Below, piece by piece: positions 45,976-54,932 of a DNA stretch of 64,000 nucleotides (positions are counted from its first letter, which is position 1; each line of letters starts with the position of its first letter). The notes under the pieces are model-generated. The model had not been told where the DNA came from, searched no databases, and saw only the letters and a list, made by a program, of their open reading frames with translations. The DNA is taken from the NCBI RefSeq assembly GCF_013155335.1, contig NZ_JABJQZ010000002.1, forward strand, positions 186,001 to 250,000, in the 5' to 3' direction. The position numbers and the translations under genes were made by a program. The DNA comes from Nocardioides sp. zg-1230 (lineage in GTDB: Bacteria > Actinomycetota > Actinomycetes > Propionibacteriales > Nocardioidaceae).

Positions 45976-48900
45976 GTGCGCGTGGGGATCCTGGGAGCGG
46001 CGGAGGCCAGCCTCGAGGGCCGGGCGGTGGACCTGGGCTCTCGCAAGCAGCGGGCCCTGCTGGCCGCCCTCGCACTGCACCTCGGGCGGCCCGTGCCGGC
46101 CGACAGGATCGTGGACCTGCTGTGGGGTGACACGCCGCCCACCGCCGTGACCGCGACCCTGCAGGGGTACGTCGCCCGGCTGCGCCGCGCCCTCGAGCCC
46201 GGCCGTGCCCTGCGCGCTCCCTCGGACCTGCTGGTCACGCGCGACGGCGGCTACGCCCTGGTCGTGCCGGAGGCAGACGTGGACGCGGGCGAGTTCGAGT
46301 CGACGGTGATGCGTGCCCACACCGTGCTCGGCTCGGTCACGCTCCCGCAGCCGTCGCTCGCGTCGGCCGGCCCTCTCCTGGAGGAGCTGAGGCACGTGCT
46401 CGGGCTGTGGCGCGGCACGCCGTACGCCGAGCTCGAGGACGCGCCGGCGGCGATGGCCGAACGGGCCCGTCTGGACGAGCTGCGAGCGATCGCCCTGGAG
46501 GACCGGGCGGTCGCCGGACTCGCCCTCGGGCACCACTCCACGGTCGCGGCGGAGCTCGAGGTGCTGACCACGACGTACCCGCTGCGCGAGCGGCTCTGGG
46601 GACTGCGGGCGCTCGCGCTGGCGAGGTCGGGCCGGCAGGCCGACGCGCTCGAGGCGCTGCGCCAGGTCCGTGAGCTGCTCGCCGACGAGCTGGGGCTCGA
46701 GCCCGGCGTCGACCTGCGCCGGCTGCAGACTGCCGTGCTCCGCCAGGACCCCGAGCTCGAGTGGTCCCGCGACGGGTCCAGCGACGGGTCCAGCGACGGG
46801 CCCGCACCGGCGGCCGCGGCGCCGAGGCCGGAACGGGGGCCGCAGGTGCCGCGACGGACGGTGCAGGGCCTGCCACTCGTGGGCCGCGACGACCAGCTGG
46901 CCGCCCTGGTGGGCCTGCTGGAGCAGTCCGCCGAGGCGCCCGCGTTCGCCGCGCTGACCGGTGAGCCCGGGATCGGCAAGAGCCGGCTGTGCGCCGAGCT
47001 CGCGGAGGTGGCCCGTGCCCAGGGGGCGGAGGTGCTGGTCGGCCGCTGCTCGCAGGACGAGGGAGCGCCGCCGCTCTACCCGTGGGCCGCGATCCTGACC
47101 GCGCTGGGCGCCGAGCTGCCGTCGACCGACAGCGAGGCCGACGACGGCGCCGCCCGGTTCCGGGCCTGGGAGACGATCGCCGGGACACTGCTCGACGCGG
47201 CCGGACGACGGCAGGTGGTGCTCCTCCTCGACGACCTCCACTGGGCAGACACCTCCACGCTGCGGGTGTTGCGGCTGCTGGTCGAGAAGGCCGAGGCGGG
47301 CGGTCTGCTGGTGGTGTGCACCTGGCGGCACCGGCCCGCGCCGACCGGGCAGCTGGCGGTGGTGGCCGACATGCTCGCCCGCCGCCACGCGCTGCGGCTG
47401 GAGCTGGCCGGCCTGAGCGCCGACGAGGTGGCCGAGGTGGTCACGTCCGTGGCGGAGTCCGCCCCGACGGCTGCCGAGGCGGGTGCGCTGCGCGCGCGCA
47501 CGGACGGCAACCCGTTCTTCCTCGTCGAGTACGCCCGGCTGGCCCGCGAGGGCGGCGACCTGGCGTCGCTGCTGGCGGAGGAGGACCCGCCCGCTGCCGT
47601 GAACGATGTGCTCCGCCGGCGTCTTTCTGCGCTGCCGGAGGCGACCCTGTCGGCGCTGCGCGACGCATGCGTGATCGGCCGCGAGTTCGACGTCCCTACA
47701 CTGGCCGGCCTGCTCGGGACGAGCGAGGACGCGGCGCTCGACCTCCTCGACCCAGCGCTCGCCGCAGGACTGGTCGGCGAGCTCGGCGTGGACCGGTTCC
47801 GCTTCGCCCACGCGCTGGTCCGCGACACCTGCTACGCCGCCATCTCGCAGAGCCGGCGCGCACGCATCCACGCCCGCACGGCCGAGCTGCTGGAGGGGGT
47901 GGCCGGTCGCGAGAGCGAGGTGGCGCGCCACTGGCTGGCTGCGGGGCCCACCTCCGCCGGCCGTGCTTGGCGCGCCGCGCGGACGGCCGCCGCAGCCGCC
48001 GACTCCGTCTTCGCCTACGACGAGGAGGTGACGTTGCTGGCCGACGGGCTCGCGGCCCTCGAGGCCGACACCCAGGCCACCGACGACGAACGGTTCGACC
48101 TGCTCTGCGCGTTGGCCCGTGGCTACCAGCTCACCGATGAGCTGGTGCTCCTGCGCCAGACCGTGCACCGTGCGCTGGCGCTCGTCGACGGCGATGTCGA
48201 GCGTGAGCTGCGCGCGATCGGCCTGCTGATCACCAAGGCGCTGTGGCAGACGGGGGAGTGGGGCTACGTCGACAGGCATGTGGTGTCGATCCTCCGCCGC
48301 TGCCTCGACGCGCTCCCGCCCGGTGACAGCGTGGCCCGGTGCCGGGCGATGAGCGCGCTGGCGACGGAGGTCTACTACCAGTCCTCCGTCCAGGAGCGAG
48401 AGGCCCTCAGCGAGGAGGCTCTCGCGATGGCCCGTCGGCTGGGGGACGAGGAGGTCCTCCTGGACACGCTCCTGGCGGTGCCGATGAGCACGTGGCGACC
48501 GGGCACCGCCGACACGCGCCACGCCCTCACCGCGGAAGCGGTCGAGCTCGCCCGCCGGCTCGACGACGCCGTGTCGCTGTGCACCGCATCGGCGCTGCAC
48601 GCCTCGGCCACCTCGGAGTCGGGCCGGGTGGTCGGCCTGCTCGACCAGATCGAGGAGACACGGGCGCGGGCGACCACTGTGCGCCAGCTGTTCGTGCGCC
48701 TGTTCTGCGACGGTCTGGAGATCCCGTGGAGGGCGATGCGAGGCGAGCTCGACACGGTGCGTGCGCTCACTGCCGACATGGTCGCGATGTCCGAGCAGGT
48801 GGCCGTCCCGCAGGCCGGTGACGCCGTGCTCGGCGCCGTCCTGATGGACCTGGTCTGGGGTGGTCGCGACGAGGAGCTCATCGGCATGGTCGACGCGCTG

Positions 48901-49317
48901 GCGCAGGTCCGGGTGCTGCCCGTCGACGCCCCCGTCGCGCTCCTGCTCGCCCGTGGAGGGCGGCTCGACGAGGCTCGCGCCCTGCTGCACCCGGAGATGC
49001 CGGAGCTCTCTGCGGACTGGTGGTTCTCGTCGCTGACGCTGGCGATGGCCGCGGAGGCGTCACTGCGGGTGGGGGTCCCCGAGGTGGCGGCGATCGCCTA
49101 CGAGCGCCTGGCGCCGTACGCCGGCCGGCCGGCCGCCGGCGGCTCGGGCACCATCGTCGGGCTCGTCGACCACTTCCTGGCGATGGCCGCGCACGCCACC
49201 GGCGAGCGCGAGCTCGCCGCCCGGCACGCGGACGACGCCGTCCGTCTGTGCGCGGAGTGGGAGCTCACGCTCGCCGCCGAGTGGTTCGCCGGGGTGCGCG
49301 AGGAGCTCGATTTCTAG
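45976..49317 (+). CDS. SARP-type regulator with BTAD and AAA ATPase domains (AfsR-like)
   Basis: 1113 residues. N-terminal OmpR-like winged helix (about 1-95: SRKQRALLAALALHLGRPVP; TLQGYVARLRRAL), bacterial transcriptional activation domain (about 100-245: PYPLRERLWGLRALALARSG-like TTYPLRERLWGLRALALAR), a linker with a DNA tandem repeat, and an STAND-type ATPase with Walker A GEPGIGKSRL (about 330) and Walker B VVLLLDDLHWAD (about 415). The C-terminal half is helical, TPR-like. No LuxR domain. The GTG is six bases after TAAGGT (45964-45969). SARPs usually activate secondary-metabolite genes; the neighbouring minus-strand block is the likely target. Confidence 0.9.
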   Translation: MRVGILGAAEASLEGRAVDLGSRKQRALLAALALHLGRPVPADRIVDLLWGDTPPTAVTATLQGYVARLRRALEPGRALRAPSDLLVTRDGGYALVVPEADVDAGEFESTVMRAHTVLGSVTLPQPSLASAGPLLEELRHVLGLWRGTPYAELEDAPAAMAERARLDELRAIALEDRAVAGLALGHHSTVAAELEVLTTTYPLRERLWGLRALALARSGRQADALEALRQVRELLADELGLEPGVDLRRLQTAVLRQDPELEWSRDGSSDGSSDGPAPAAAAPRPERGPQVPRRTVQGLPLVGRDDQLAALVGLLEQSAEAPAFAALTGEPGIGKSRLCAELAEVARAQGAEVLVGRCSQDEGAPPLYPWAAILTALGAELPSTDSEADDGAARFRAWETIAGTLLDAAGRRQVVLLLDDLHWADTSTLRVLRLLVEKAEAGGLLVVCTWRHRPAPTGQLAVVADMLARRHALRLELAGLSADEVAEVVTSVAESAPTAAEAGALRARTDGNPFFLVEYARLAREGGDLASLLAEEDPPAAVNDVLRRRLSALPEATLSALRDACVIGREFDVPTLAGLLGTSEDAALDLLDPALAAGLVGELGVDRFRFAHALVRDTCYAAISQSRRARIHARTAELLEGVAGRESEVARHWLAAGPTSAGRAWRAARTAAAAADSVFAYDEEVTLLADGLAALEADTQATDDERFDLLCALARGYQLTDELVLLRQTVHRALALVDGDVERELRAIGLLITKALWQTGEWGYVDRHVVSILRRCLDALPPGDSVARCRAMSALATEVYYQSSVQEREALSEEALAMARRLGDEEVLLDTLLAVPMSTWRPGTADTRHALTAEAVELARRLDDAVSLCTASALHASATSESGRVVGLLDQIEETRARATTVRQLFVRLFCDGLEIPWRAMRGELDTVRALTADMVAMSEQVAVPQAGDAVLGAVLMDLVWGGRDEELIGMVDALAQVRVLPVDAPVALLLARGGRLDEARALLHPEMPELSADWWFSSLTLAMAAEASLRVGVPEVAAIAYERLAPYAGRPAAGGSGTIVGLVDHFLAMAAHATGERELAARHADDAVRLCAEWELTLAAEWFAGVREELDF
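46771..46803 (+). repeat. 12-bp tandem repeat in the SARP linker
   Basis: GACGGGTCCAGC occurs twice in tandem followed by GACGGGCCC, encoding Asp-Gly-Ser-Ser units between the BTAD and ATPase domains. In frame, so copy-number slippage would change only linker length. Confidence 0.8.
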
Positions 49318-49321
49318 GGCC

Positions 49322-50041
49322 TCACACCACGTGGCGCAGAGCGCGTGCCTGTCGCCGGGCGAACCGACGCCGGGTGAGCAGCCAGATCACCTTGAACCCG
49401 GGCTCGGTCTTGGCGAAGACCCGGTCGAGGACCTCGCGCGGGAGCCCGGAGGCGGCCCAGGGCACGATGCGGACGACCTTGCCGAACGTCAGGTCCTCCT
49501 TGAAGTGCTCCTCGTCGAGCCGGTCCCAGTCCGCCTGCGTCAGCCGTCGCTGGATGATCGCGATGGCCTCGGTCTCCTCGTGCCGCAGGTGTCGCGCCAG
49601 GCACTCGCGGGTCGCAACGAGTCGGACCGCGAGCGCCGCCCGGGCGTCGTCGTCCGCGTGGTCGGCGAGCCGGGTGAAGCCCCGCCCGCAGGCCTCGAGC
49701 AGCGGATCGAGCTCGGCGTGCTCGGCCTCCATGTCGAGCAGCGTCTGCCGCTCGGACTCCTCGGCCCGCTCCAGCAGCAGCGGCCAGAGGCCGGTGTCCT
49801 CACCGGTGTGGTGGCCGTGCAGCGCCTCGTGGAAGACGCTCCAGCGCTGCTCGAGCAGCCGCCACGCGGTGCGGTCGGAGACCGGGGTCACCCGGGCGGC
49901 CTCGGTCAGCATCGACAGGTCGCGCCGGAACGCGTGGTGCATGACGTACATCATGAACATGTCGACCGGTCCCTCGTGTGCGGCGGTCTGGCCCGCCAGC
50001 ATCATCTGCGTCGGCCAGTCGGGGTGGGTGGTGGTGGTCAT
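49322..50041 (-). CDS. Hemerythrin HHE-domain protein
   Basis: 239 residues. Four-helix bundle with metal-ligand candidates HHAFRRDLSML, HEALHGHHTGEDTGLWPLL, EHAELDPLLEA and RHLRHEETEAIAII, which match the hemerythrin H-HxxxE-H-HxxxD pattern approximately. Such proteins bind a di-iron centre and sense or carry oxygen, NO or iron. The ATG has AAGGAG seven bases upstream. It is 32 bp downstream of the MMPL gene and four bases from the converging SARP gene end. As the last gene of a block headed by an iron importer, a role in iron or redox handling is plausible. Confidence 0.85.
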   Translation of the reverse strand: MTTTTHPDWPTQMMLAGQTAAHEGPVDMFMMYVMHHAFRRDLSMLTEAARVTPVSDRTAWRLLEQRWSVFHEALHGHHTGEDTGLWPLLLERAEESERQTLLDMEAEHAELDPLLEACGRGFTRLADHADDDARAALAVRLVATRECLARHLRHEETEAIAIIQRRLTQADWDRLDEEHFKEDLTFGKVVRIVPWAASGLPREVLDRVFAKTEPGFKVIWLLTRRRFARRQARALRHVV

Positions 50042-50073
50042 CAGGTGCTCCTTCGATCGGGTCGGGTGGGTGC

Positions 50074-52233
50074 TCACACGCCGGCCGGCGTGCGGGTGGG
50101 GACGAGCTCGTCCAGCTCGTCGTCGAGGTCGGTGTCGAGGTCGCCGCCGTGGTCGGGCACCTCGACCCGGACGGTGGGCAGCGCGCGGTCGAGCCAGGCC
50201 GGCAGCCACCAGTTCCGGCGGCCGAGGAGGGTCATCGTGGCGGGCACCAGCACCATCCGCACCAGCGTGGCGTCGAGCGCGACGGCGACCGCCATGCCGA
50301 GGCCGAGCTGCTTGACCACGACGTCGACCTCCGTGGCGAAGCCGAGGAAGACGGCGACCATGATCGCGGCGGCCGCAGAGATGACCCGACCGGTGTGCGA
50401 GAGGCCACGGACGACCGAGCCGCGGGCGTCGCCGGAGTGCAGCCACTCCTCGCGGATCCGCGAGAGCAGGAAGACCTCGTAGTCCATGCTGAGGCCGAAG
50501 AGGATGGCGAAGAGGAGGATCGGCAGCCAGCTCGAGACCGGCATCGGGTGGTCGATGCCGAGGAGGCCGGCACCCCAGCCCCACTGGAAGACCGCGGTGA
50601 CGGCGCCGTACGCCGCGCCGATGGACAGCAGGTTCATCGCCGCTGCCTTGAGCGGCACGACAACCGAGCGGAAGACCAGGCCGAGCAGCAGCACGGAGAT
50701 GCCGACGACGAATCCGACGACCAGCCACAACCGCGTGGCGAGCAGGTCGGCGATGTCCGCGAACAGCGGCGTGGTGCCGGTGACCTCGACACCGTCCGGG
50801 ACGTCGGCGCGCAGGTCGGCCACCAGGTCGGCGGTGCGCTCGTCGGTCGGGCCGAAGGGCGGCTCCGCCGAGAAGAGGCGCAGCGCCCCGTCGGGCGAGG
50901 TGGTGACCGGGGAGACCGTGGCCATGTCGTCGCGTGCGCCGATGGAGGCGGCGAGCGACTCCGTGCCGGCCTTCGAGACCTCCGACGCGGTGACGACGAA
51001 GAGGATCGGCCCGTTGGCGCCGGGACCGTACTCGGCCGACACCAGGTCGTGGGCGCGACGCGTGGTGAGCTCGGTGGACTGGGCGGACGCGTCCTGCGGC
51101 CAGGTGCGCATCGACAGGGCGGGAGCGGCCAGGGTGAGCATGACGGTCGCGGCCAGCACCGCCCACACGACCGGACGTCGGCCGACGCGGGCCGCCCAGC
51201 GCTCCATGAGCGGGCTCCCGACGGCGCCCCGGGCACGGCGTACCTTCCTGGGCAGGAGCCGGCGCCCCAGCAGGCCGCACAGCGCCGGTACCAAGGTGAG
51301 CGCCGCGGAGGCGACGGCGACCACGGCGACGGCGGTCGCGAAGCCGAAGGCGTCGTAGGTCGGCAGGCCCGAGAGGCGCAGGCCGAGCAAGGAGATCAGC
51401 ACGGTGGCCGAGGCGAAGACGACGGACCGGCCGGCGGTGGCGACGGCGCGTCCGGCGGCGTCGGTCTTCTCGTGTCCTGCTGCCAGGAACTCGCTGAACC
51501 GGGTGACCAACAGCAGTGCGTAGTCGATGCCGACGCCGAGCGCCACCATCGAGGCGACCATCGGCGCGGACGGGCTGACGTCCATCGTGGCCGCCAGCAG
51601 GGTAATCCCGGCCGAGCCGACGCCCAGACCGCACAGGGCCACCACGATGGGGAGCCCGGCGCCGACGACCGACCCGAAGGCGAGCACGAGGATGAGAAGG
51701 GCCGCCACGATGCCGATCAGCTCGCCGCTGCCGCGCATCGGCGCAGCAGCGGTCTCCGGCAGGTCGCCGCCCAGCTCGACCCGGAGGCCGGCCCTCTCGG
51801 TCGGCGCGACGGCACCCTCGAGCGGCTCGAGGTCCTGGTAGATGTCGGTGTCGGTCACGGGCACGTCGTAGGCGACGGACAGCAGAGCAGTGTCCCCGTC
51901 CTCGCTCATGCGGGGCGGCGCGACCGCGACGACGTGGTCGAGGGCGCCGAGCCGCTCGGCGAGCGGCGCCAGGACCTCGTCGGTCAGGGGCGCCCCGTCG
52001 CGGTCGTGCACGACGACCGTGGCGCTGGCGTTGCCGGCACCCGGGGTGTGCTCGCGGAGCTGGTCGACGCCGACCTGGGCGCGTGCGCCGGGGACGTCCC
52101 AGTTCTCCTGCGGGGTGCCGCCGACGGTGGCGGCGAGGGCGAGGGCCGCGGCCGCGAGCACGATCCAGGCGCAGATCGTGCGCCAGGGGTGCGCCGCGGT
52201 CGAGCGGCCGAGGTGGTGGAGGTCGAGCGACAT
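50074..52233 (-). CDS. MMPL-family transporter
   Basis: 719 residues, about 11-12 membrane helices in two repeats. Each repeat carries the MMPL/RND helix motif with acidic residues: GVGIDYALLLVTRFSEF and FGLSMDYEVFLLSRIREEW. An extracytoplasmic loop follows the first helix (about 45-175) and another follows the mid helix. Members export lipids, siderophores or lipopeptides using proton-motive force. ATG with GAGGA eight bases upstream. Direct neighbour of the adenylation-carrier-acyltransferase gene, so it may move the product or a lipid acceptor. Three SARP-like repeats precede it. Confidence 0.9.
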   Translation of the reverse strand: MSLDLHHLGRSTAAHPWRTICAWIVLAAAALALAATVGGTPQENWDVPGARAQVGVDQLREHTPGAGNASATVVVHDRDGAPLTDEVLAPLAERLGALDHVVAVAPPRMSEDGDTALLSVAYDVPVTDTDIYQDLEPLEGAVAPTERAGLRVELGGDLPETAAAPMRGSGELIGIVAALLILVLAFGSVVGAGLPIVVALCGLGVGSAGITLLAATMDVSPSAPMVASMVALGVGIDYALLLVTRFSEFLAAGHEKTDAAGRAVATAGRSVVFASATVLISLLGLRLSGLPTYDAFGFATAVAVVAVASAALTLVPALCGLLGRRLLPRKVRRARGAVGSPLMERWAARVGRRPVVWAVLAATVMLTLAAPALSMRTWPQDASAQSTELTTRRAHDLVSAEYGPGANGPILFVVTASEVSKAGTESLAASIGARDDMATVSPVTTSPDGALRLFSAEPPFGPTDERTADLVADLRADVPDGVEVTGTTPLFADIADLLATRLWLVVGFVVGISVLLLGLVFRSVVVPLKAAAMNLLSIGAAYGAVTAVFQWGWGAGLLGIDHPMPVSSWLPILLFAILFGLSMDYEVFLLSRIREEWLHSGDARGSVVRGLSHTGRVISAAAAIMVAVFLGFATEVDVVVKQLGLGMAVAVALDATLVRMVLVPATMTLLGRRNWWLPAWLDRALPTVRVEVPDHGGDLDTDLDDELDELVPTRTPAGV

Positions 52234-52286
52234 GGTGGTGGTCCTCACGGATGTTCGGGTGGATGCCGAACAGCCTCGGACCGCGT

Positions 52287-52315
52287 CCTTGCACCGCTCT
52301 TGGACGCCTCTTGCA
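52287..52315 (-). promoter_or_regulatory. Three SARP-type heptamer repeats upstream of the MMPL gene
   Basis: On the minus strand TGCAAGA (52309-52315), TCCAAGA (52298-52304) and TGCAAGG (52287-52293) repeat at exactly 11-bp intervals. Direct heptamers with an 11-bp pitch just upstream of the -10 region are the hallmark of SARP binding sites. A weak -10 (GAGGCT) follows nine bases later. A SARP-type gene lies 3 kb away in the same block. Regulation is inference. Confidence 0.6.
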
Positions 52316-52327
52316 GGCCACTGGGGC

Positions 52328-52344
52328 GCCCGCTGGGGGCGGGC
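52328..52344 (-). terminator. Hairpin after the adenylation-acyltransferase gene
   Basis: GCCCGC and GCGGGC around a TGGGG loop, six bases past the stop codon, with no T-tract. It may attenuate read-through into the MMPL gene, which would then depend on its own promoter. Confidence 0.4.
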
Positions 52345-52349
52345 CCGAA

Positions 52350-54932
52350 CTACCTCTGGCGCAGGATCGCGCGTGCCGCAGCCTGGTGCAGCGGACGTAC
52401 GACGCGTCCGTAGGCGATGCCCACAGCGACCGAGGCCGCGAGGGCGAGCCACTGGTGACCGGCGTCCTCGAGCGGCGGATAGACCTGCCAGTGGGTGAGG
52501 TAGATGAACAGGCTGGCGCCGGCGAGCACGCCCGCCACCCGCCCCACGAGGGGCGTGACCCGCACCTGCGGACGCCACAGCAGCAGCAGGAAACCGCCCA
52601 GGACGATGACCTCGCGGTGCACCTCGCCGAAGAACCCCGCGACCAGGACGAGGGCCAGGGCGGAGACGACCGCCCGCTGGCGGGTGGTCGTCGCCCGCGC
52701 GCCGGCCCACCCGAGCGCGAAGAAGAACGCCACGACGAGGGTGGTGTAGCGCTCGGTGGGACCGGCCCGCAGGCCGACCTCGGCGATCCGGGCCACGGTC
52801 GCCACGGCGAGCACGCCGAGCGCGAACCGGAACGGTGTACGACGTTCGAGCCGGTGCAGCACGGGCAGCGTGGTGGCGGCCAGTGCTGCGGCGGTGAGCC
52901 ACACCAGCGACTCGAGGAACCACAGCTGCCACTGGTCGTCCCACTCCGAGCCGTTGACCACCTCGCGCACGAACAGCACCGTGGTGAGGTCGTAGCTGCC
53001 GAGCGCGAGCGCGACGGCGCCGACCCACAGCACCGCCGGGACGACGAGCTGGGCCAGGCCGGCGAGGCCGTGGCGCAGCCGGGTGCCGGCGTCGCCGGGT
53101 GCGGACAGCTGGAAGCGGGCGAAGTTGAACCCGGCGAGCGCGAGGAGCAGGTGGGCGCCGCCCTCGAGGCCCACGAGGTCGACGTGGCTGGCCACGATCA
53201 TCACGATCGCGAGCGCGCGCAGCGCGACCGACGTGTCGAGGTGGGTGCGGGAGCGCGGACGGTCGTCGCCCGTGGGCTCGCCGGCTTCCTCGGTTCCCGG
53301 TCGGGCGTCCGCGTCGACCGCGAGCCGCTCGAGCTCGCCGATGCTCCTCACGTGCCACCCGGACGGCAGCCCCGCGGGGAAGCGGTCGGCGAGCCGTGTC
53401 GCGAGCTCGACGTAGGACAGCGAGTCGCCGCCGAGCGAGACGAACGAGTCGTCGTCGGTGGCGTCGGGGCGGCCGAGCACGCGCACGACGTCGGAGCGGA
53501 CGGCCCGGGCGGGAGCGTCCGGGGCGCTCTCCTCCTGCTCGACCTGGGCAGCCAGGTCGCCCAGGGCGGCGTAGTCCGGCTTGCCGCTGGTGGTGTGCGG
53601 CACCTGCGGCACGACGGAGACCCGCACCGCGTGCGGGGGGATGCCGCACCGGTCGGCGACGAGCGTCCGAGCGGCTGCGCTGCCGCGACCGCTCGTGACG
53701 AAGGCGTGGACCGCCCGGCCGGTGGCGACGACCCGGGCGTGCCGGTCGACGTCGGCGCGCAGGCCGCGTTCGACGGCGTCGAGGTCGAGGCGCAGCCCGA
53801 AGACCTTGCCCCAGCGGTTGCGCCGCCCGACCACCTCGAAGAGGCCGTCGCGCTCGCGGGCGAGGTCGCCGGTGCGCAGCTCGGTCGTGACGCGCGGCAG
53901 GGCCAGGTCGGCCGGCTCCTCGGCATAACCGAGCATCACGTTGGGGCCGGAGTAGACGAGCTCGCCCACGCCCGGGCGGTCGTCGACCGACTCGTCGAGG
54001 CGCAGGTGCCCGCCGGGGATCGCGACGCCGATGCTGCCGGGGTGCTCCTCGGCGAGGTCGGGGGGCAGCCAGGCCATCCGGGCGGTGGCCTCGGTGGCGC
54101 CGTACATCACCACGAGGTCCCACCCGCGGCTGCGGCCGAACCTGCTCCAGCGGCGTACGTCGTCCGGCGCGAGCCGCCCGCCTGCCTGGGTCACCCGGCG
54201 CAGGGTGGGGAGGTCGCGGTCCTCGAAGCCGCTGGCGGCCAGCAGGTCGAAGGTGTGCGGGACGCCGGCGAGACCGGTCACGCCGGTGCGCGCGACGAGG
54301 TCCCAGAAGCACTCGTCGACGACGCTCAGGTCGGTCAGCACGATGCTGGCCCCGACGGCGAGGTGGGAGTGCAGGACCGACAGGCCGTAGCAGTAGTGCA
54401 GCGGCAACGTCGTGACGGCGCGGTCGGTGGAGGTGAGGCCGAGGTAGTCGGCGATGGCGGCTGCGTTGCTCGCGACGTTGTCGCGCGAGAGCCGCACCAG
54501 CTTGGGCGAGCCGGTGGTGCCGGAGGTGCTCAACAGGAGCGCGAGGTCGGGATGCAGGTCGTGCGCGCTCGCGGTGCGTCGTACGTCGTCGCGGGCGCCG
54601 CTCGTGCACACGATGTCGGGGTCGTAGGTGGCGACGGTCGCGTCGCGCTGCGCGGGACGGTCGTCGGGGACGACGAGGGCGACGTGGCCGTGCTGGAGGG
54701 CGGCGAGGTAGGCCACGAGCGAGTCGAGGTCGTCGGCACCCTCGACCAGCACGAGCCGGCGGCTCTGGCCCCACGTGGCCGCGCGGTCCGCCACGCGCTG
54801 CGCGAGGTCGGCATGGGTGAGGACCTCGTCGCCGGCGACGACCGCGGGGGCGGAGCCGAACCGCGCGTGGTCGAGGACCGGTCCGAGCCGCGTGGACCGG
54901 TCGAGGGCGGGCTGGGGCGAGGTGAGCGTCAC
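52350..54932 (-). CDS. Adenylation - carrier protein - membrane acyltransferase-3 fusion
   Basis: 860 residues, one continuous chain. Residues 1-455: AMP-forming adenylation domain with STSGTTGSPK (about 135-144), YGATEATARM (278-286), TGDLARERDG and the catalytic Lys451 in TSGKPDY. Residues 475-540: phosphopantetheine carrier with Ser504 in SLGGDSLSYVEL. Residues 565-860: about ten membrane helices of the acyltransferase-3 (OafA-like) fold with the conserved Arg572-x10-His583. All catalytic residues expected for each part are present. By analogy with DltA-DltC-DltB, it could activate an acid, hold it as a thioester and transfer it across or at the membrane to an envelope acceptor. Substrate unknown. 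Its ATG overlaps the ABC ATPase stop (ATGA). Confidence 0.88.
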   Translation of the reverse strand: MTLTSPQPALDRSTRLGPVLDHARFGSAPAVVAGDEVLTHADLAQRVADRAATWGQSRRLVLVEGADDLDSLVAYLAALQHGHVALVVPDDRPAQRDATVATYDPDIVCTSGARDDVRRTASAHDLHPDLALLLSTSGTTGSPKLVRLSRDNVASNAAAIADYLGLTSTDRAVTTLPLHYCYGLSVLHSHLAVGASIVLTDLSVVDECFWDLVARTGVTGLAGVPHTFDLLAASGFEDRDLPTLRRVTQAGGRLAPDDVRRWSRFGRSRGWDLVVMYGATEATARMAWLPPDLAEEHPGSIGVAIPGGHLRLDESVDDRPGVGELVYSGPNVMLGYAEEPADLALPRVTTELRTGDLARERDGLFEVVGRRNRWGKVFGLRLDLDAVERGLRADVDRHARVVATGRAVHAFVTSGRGSAAARTLVADRCGIPPHAVRVSVVPQVPHTTSGKPDYAALGDLAAQVEQEESAPDAPARAVRSDVVRVLGRPDATDDDSFVSLGGDSLSYVELATRLADRFPAGLPSGWHVRSIGELERLAVDADARPGTEEAGEPTGDDRPRSRTHLDTSVALRALAIVMIVASHVDLVGLEGGAHLLLALAGFNFARFQLSAPGDAGTRLRHGLAGLAQLVVPAVLWVGAVALALGSYDLTTVLFVREVVNGSEWDDQWQLWFLESLVWLTAAALAATTLPVLHRLERRTPFRFALGVLAVATVARIAEVGLRAGPTERYTTLVVAFFFALGWAGARATTTRQRAVVSALALVLVAGFFGEVHREVIVLGGFLLLLWRPQVRVTPLVGRVAGVLAGASLFIYLTHWQVYPPLEDAGHQWLALAASVAVGIAYGRVVRPLHQAAARAILRQR

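Noticed and set aside
46771..46803. 12-bp tandem repeat considered as a phase-variation element
   Set aside because: Only two and a half copies, and units are a multiple of three, so slippage would change linker length without switching the gene off.
45667..48990. Open frame of about 1100 codons antisense to the SARP gene
   Set aside because: No recognisable domains, Arg/Gln/His-rich shadow composition, while the plus strand has intact domain motifs.
49322..52321. Single long frame joining hemerythrin to an upstream extension of about 760 residues
   Set aside because: The upstream part is out of frame with the clear MMPL gene on the same strand; the hemerythrin ATG has its own ribosome site.
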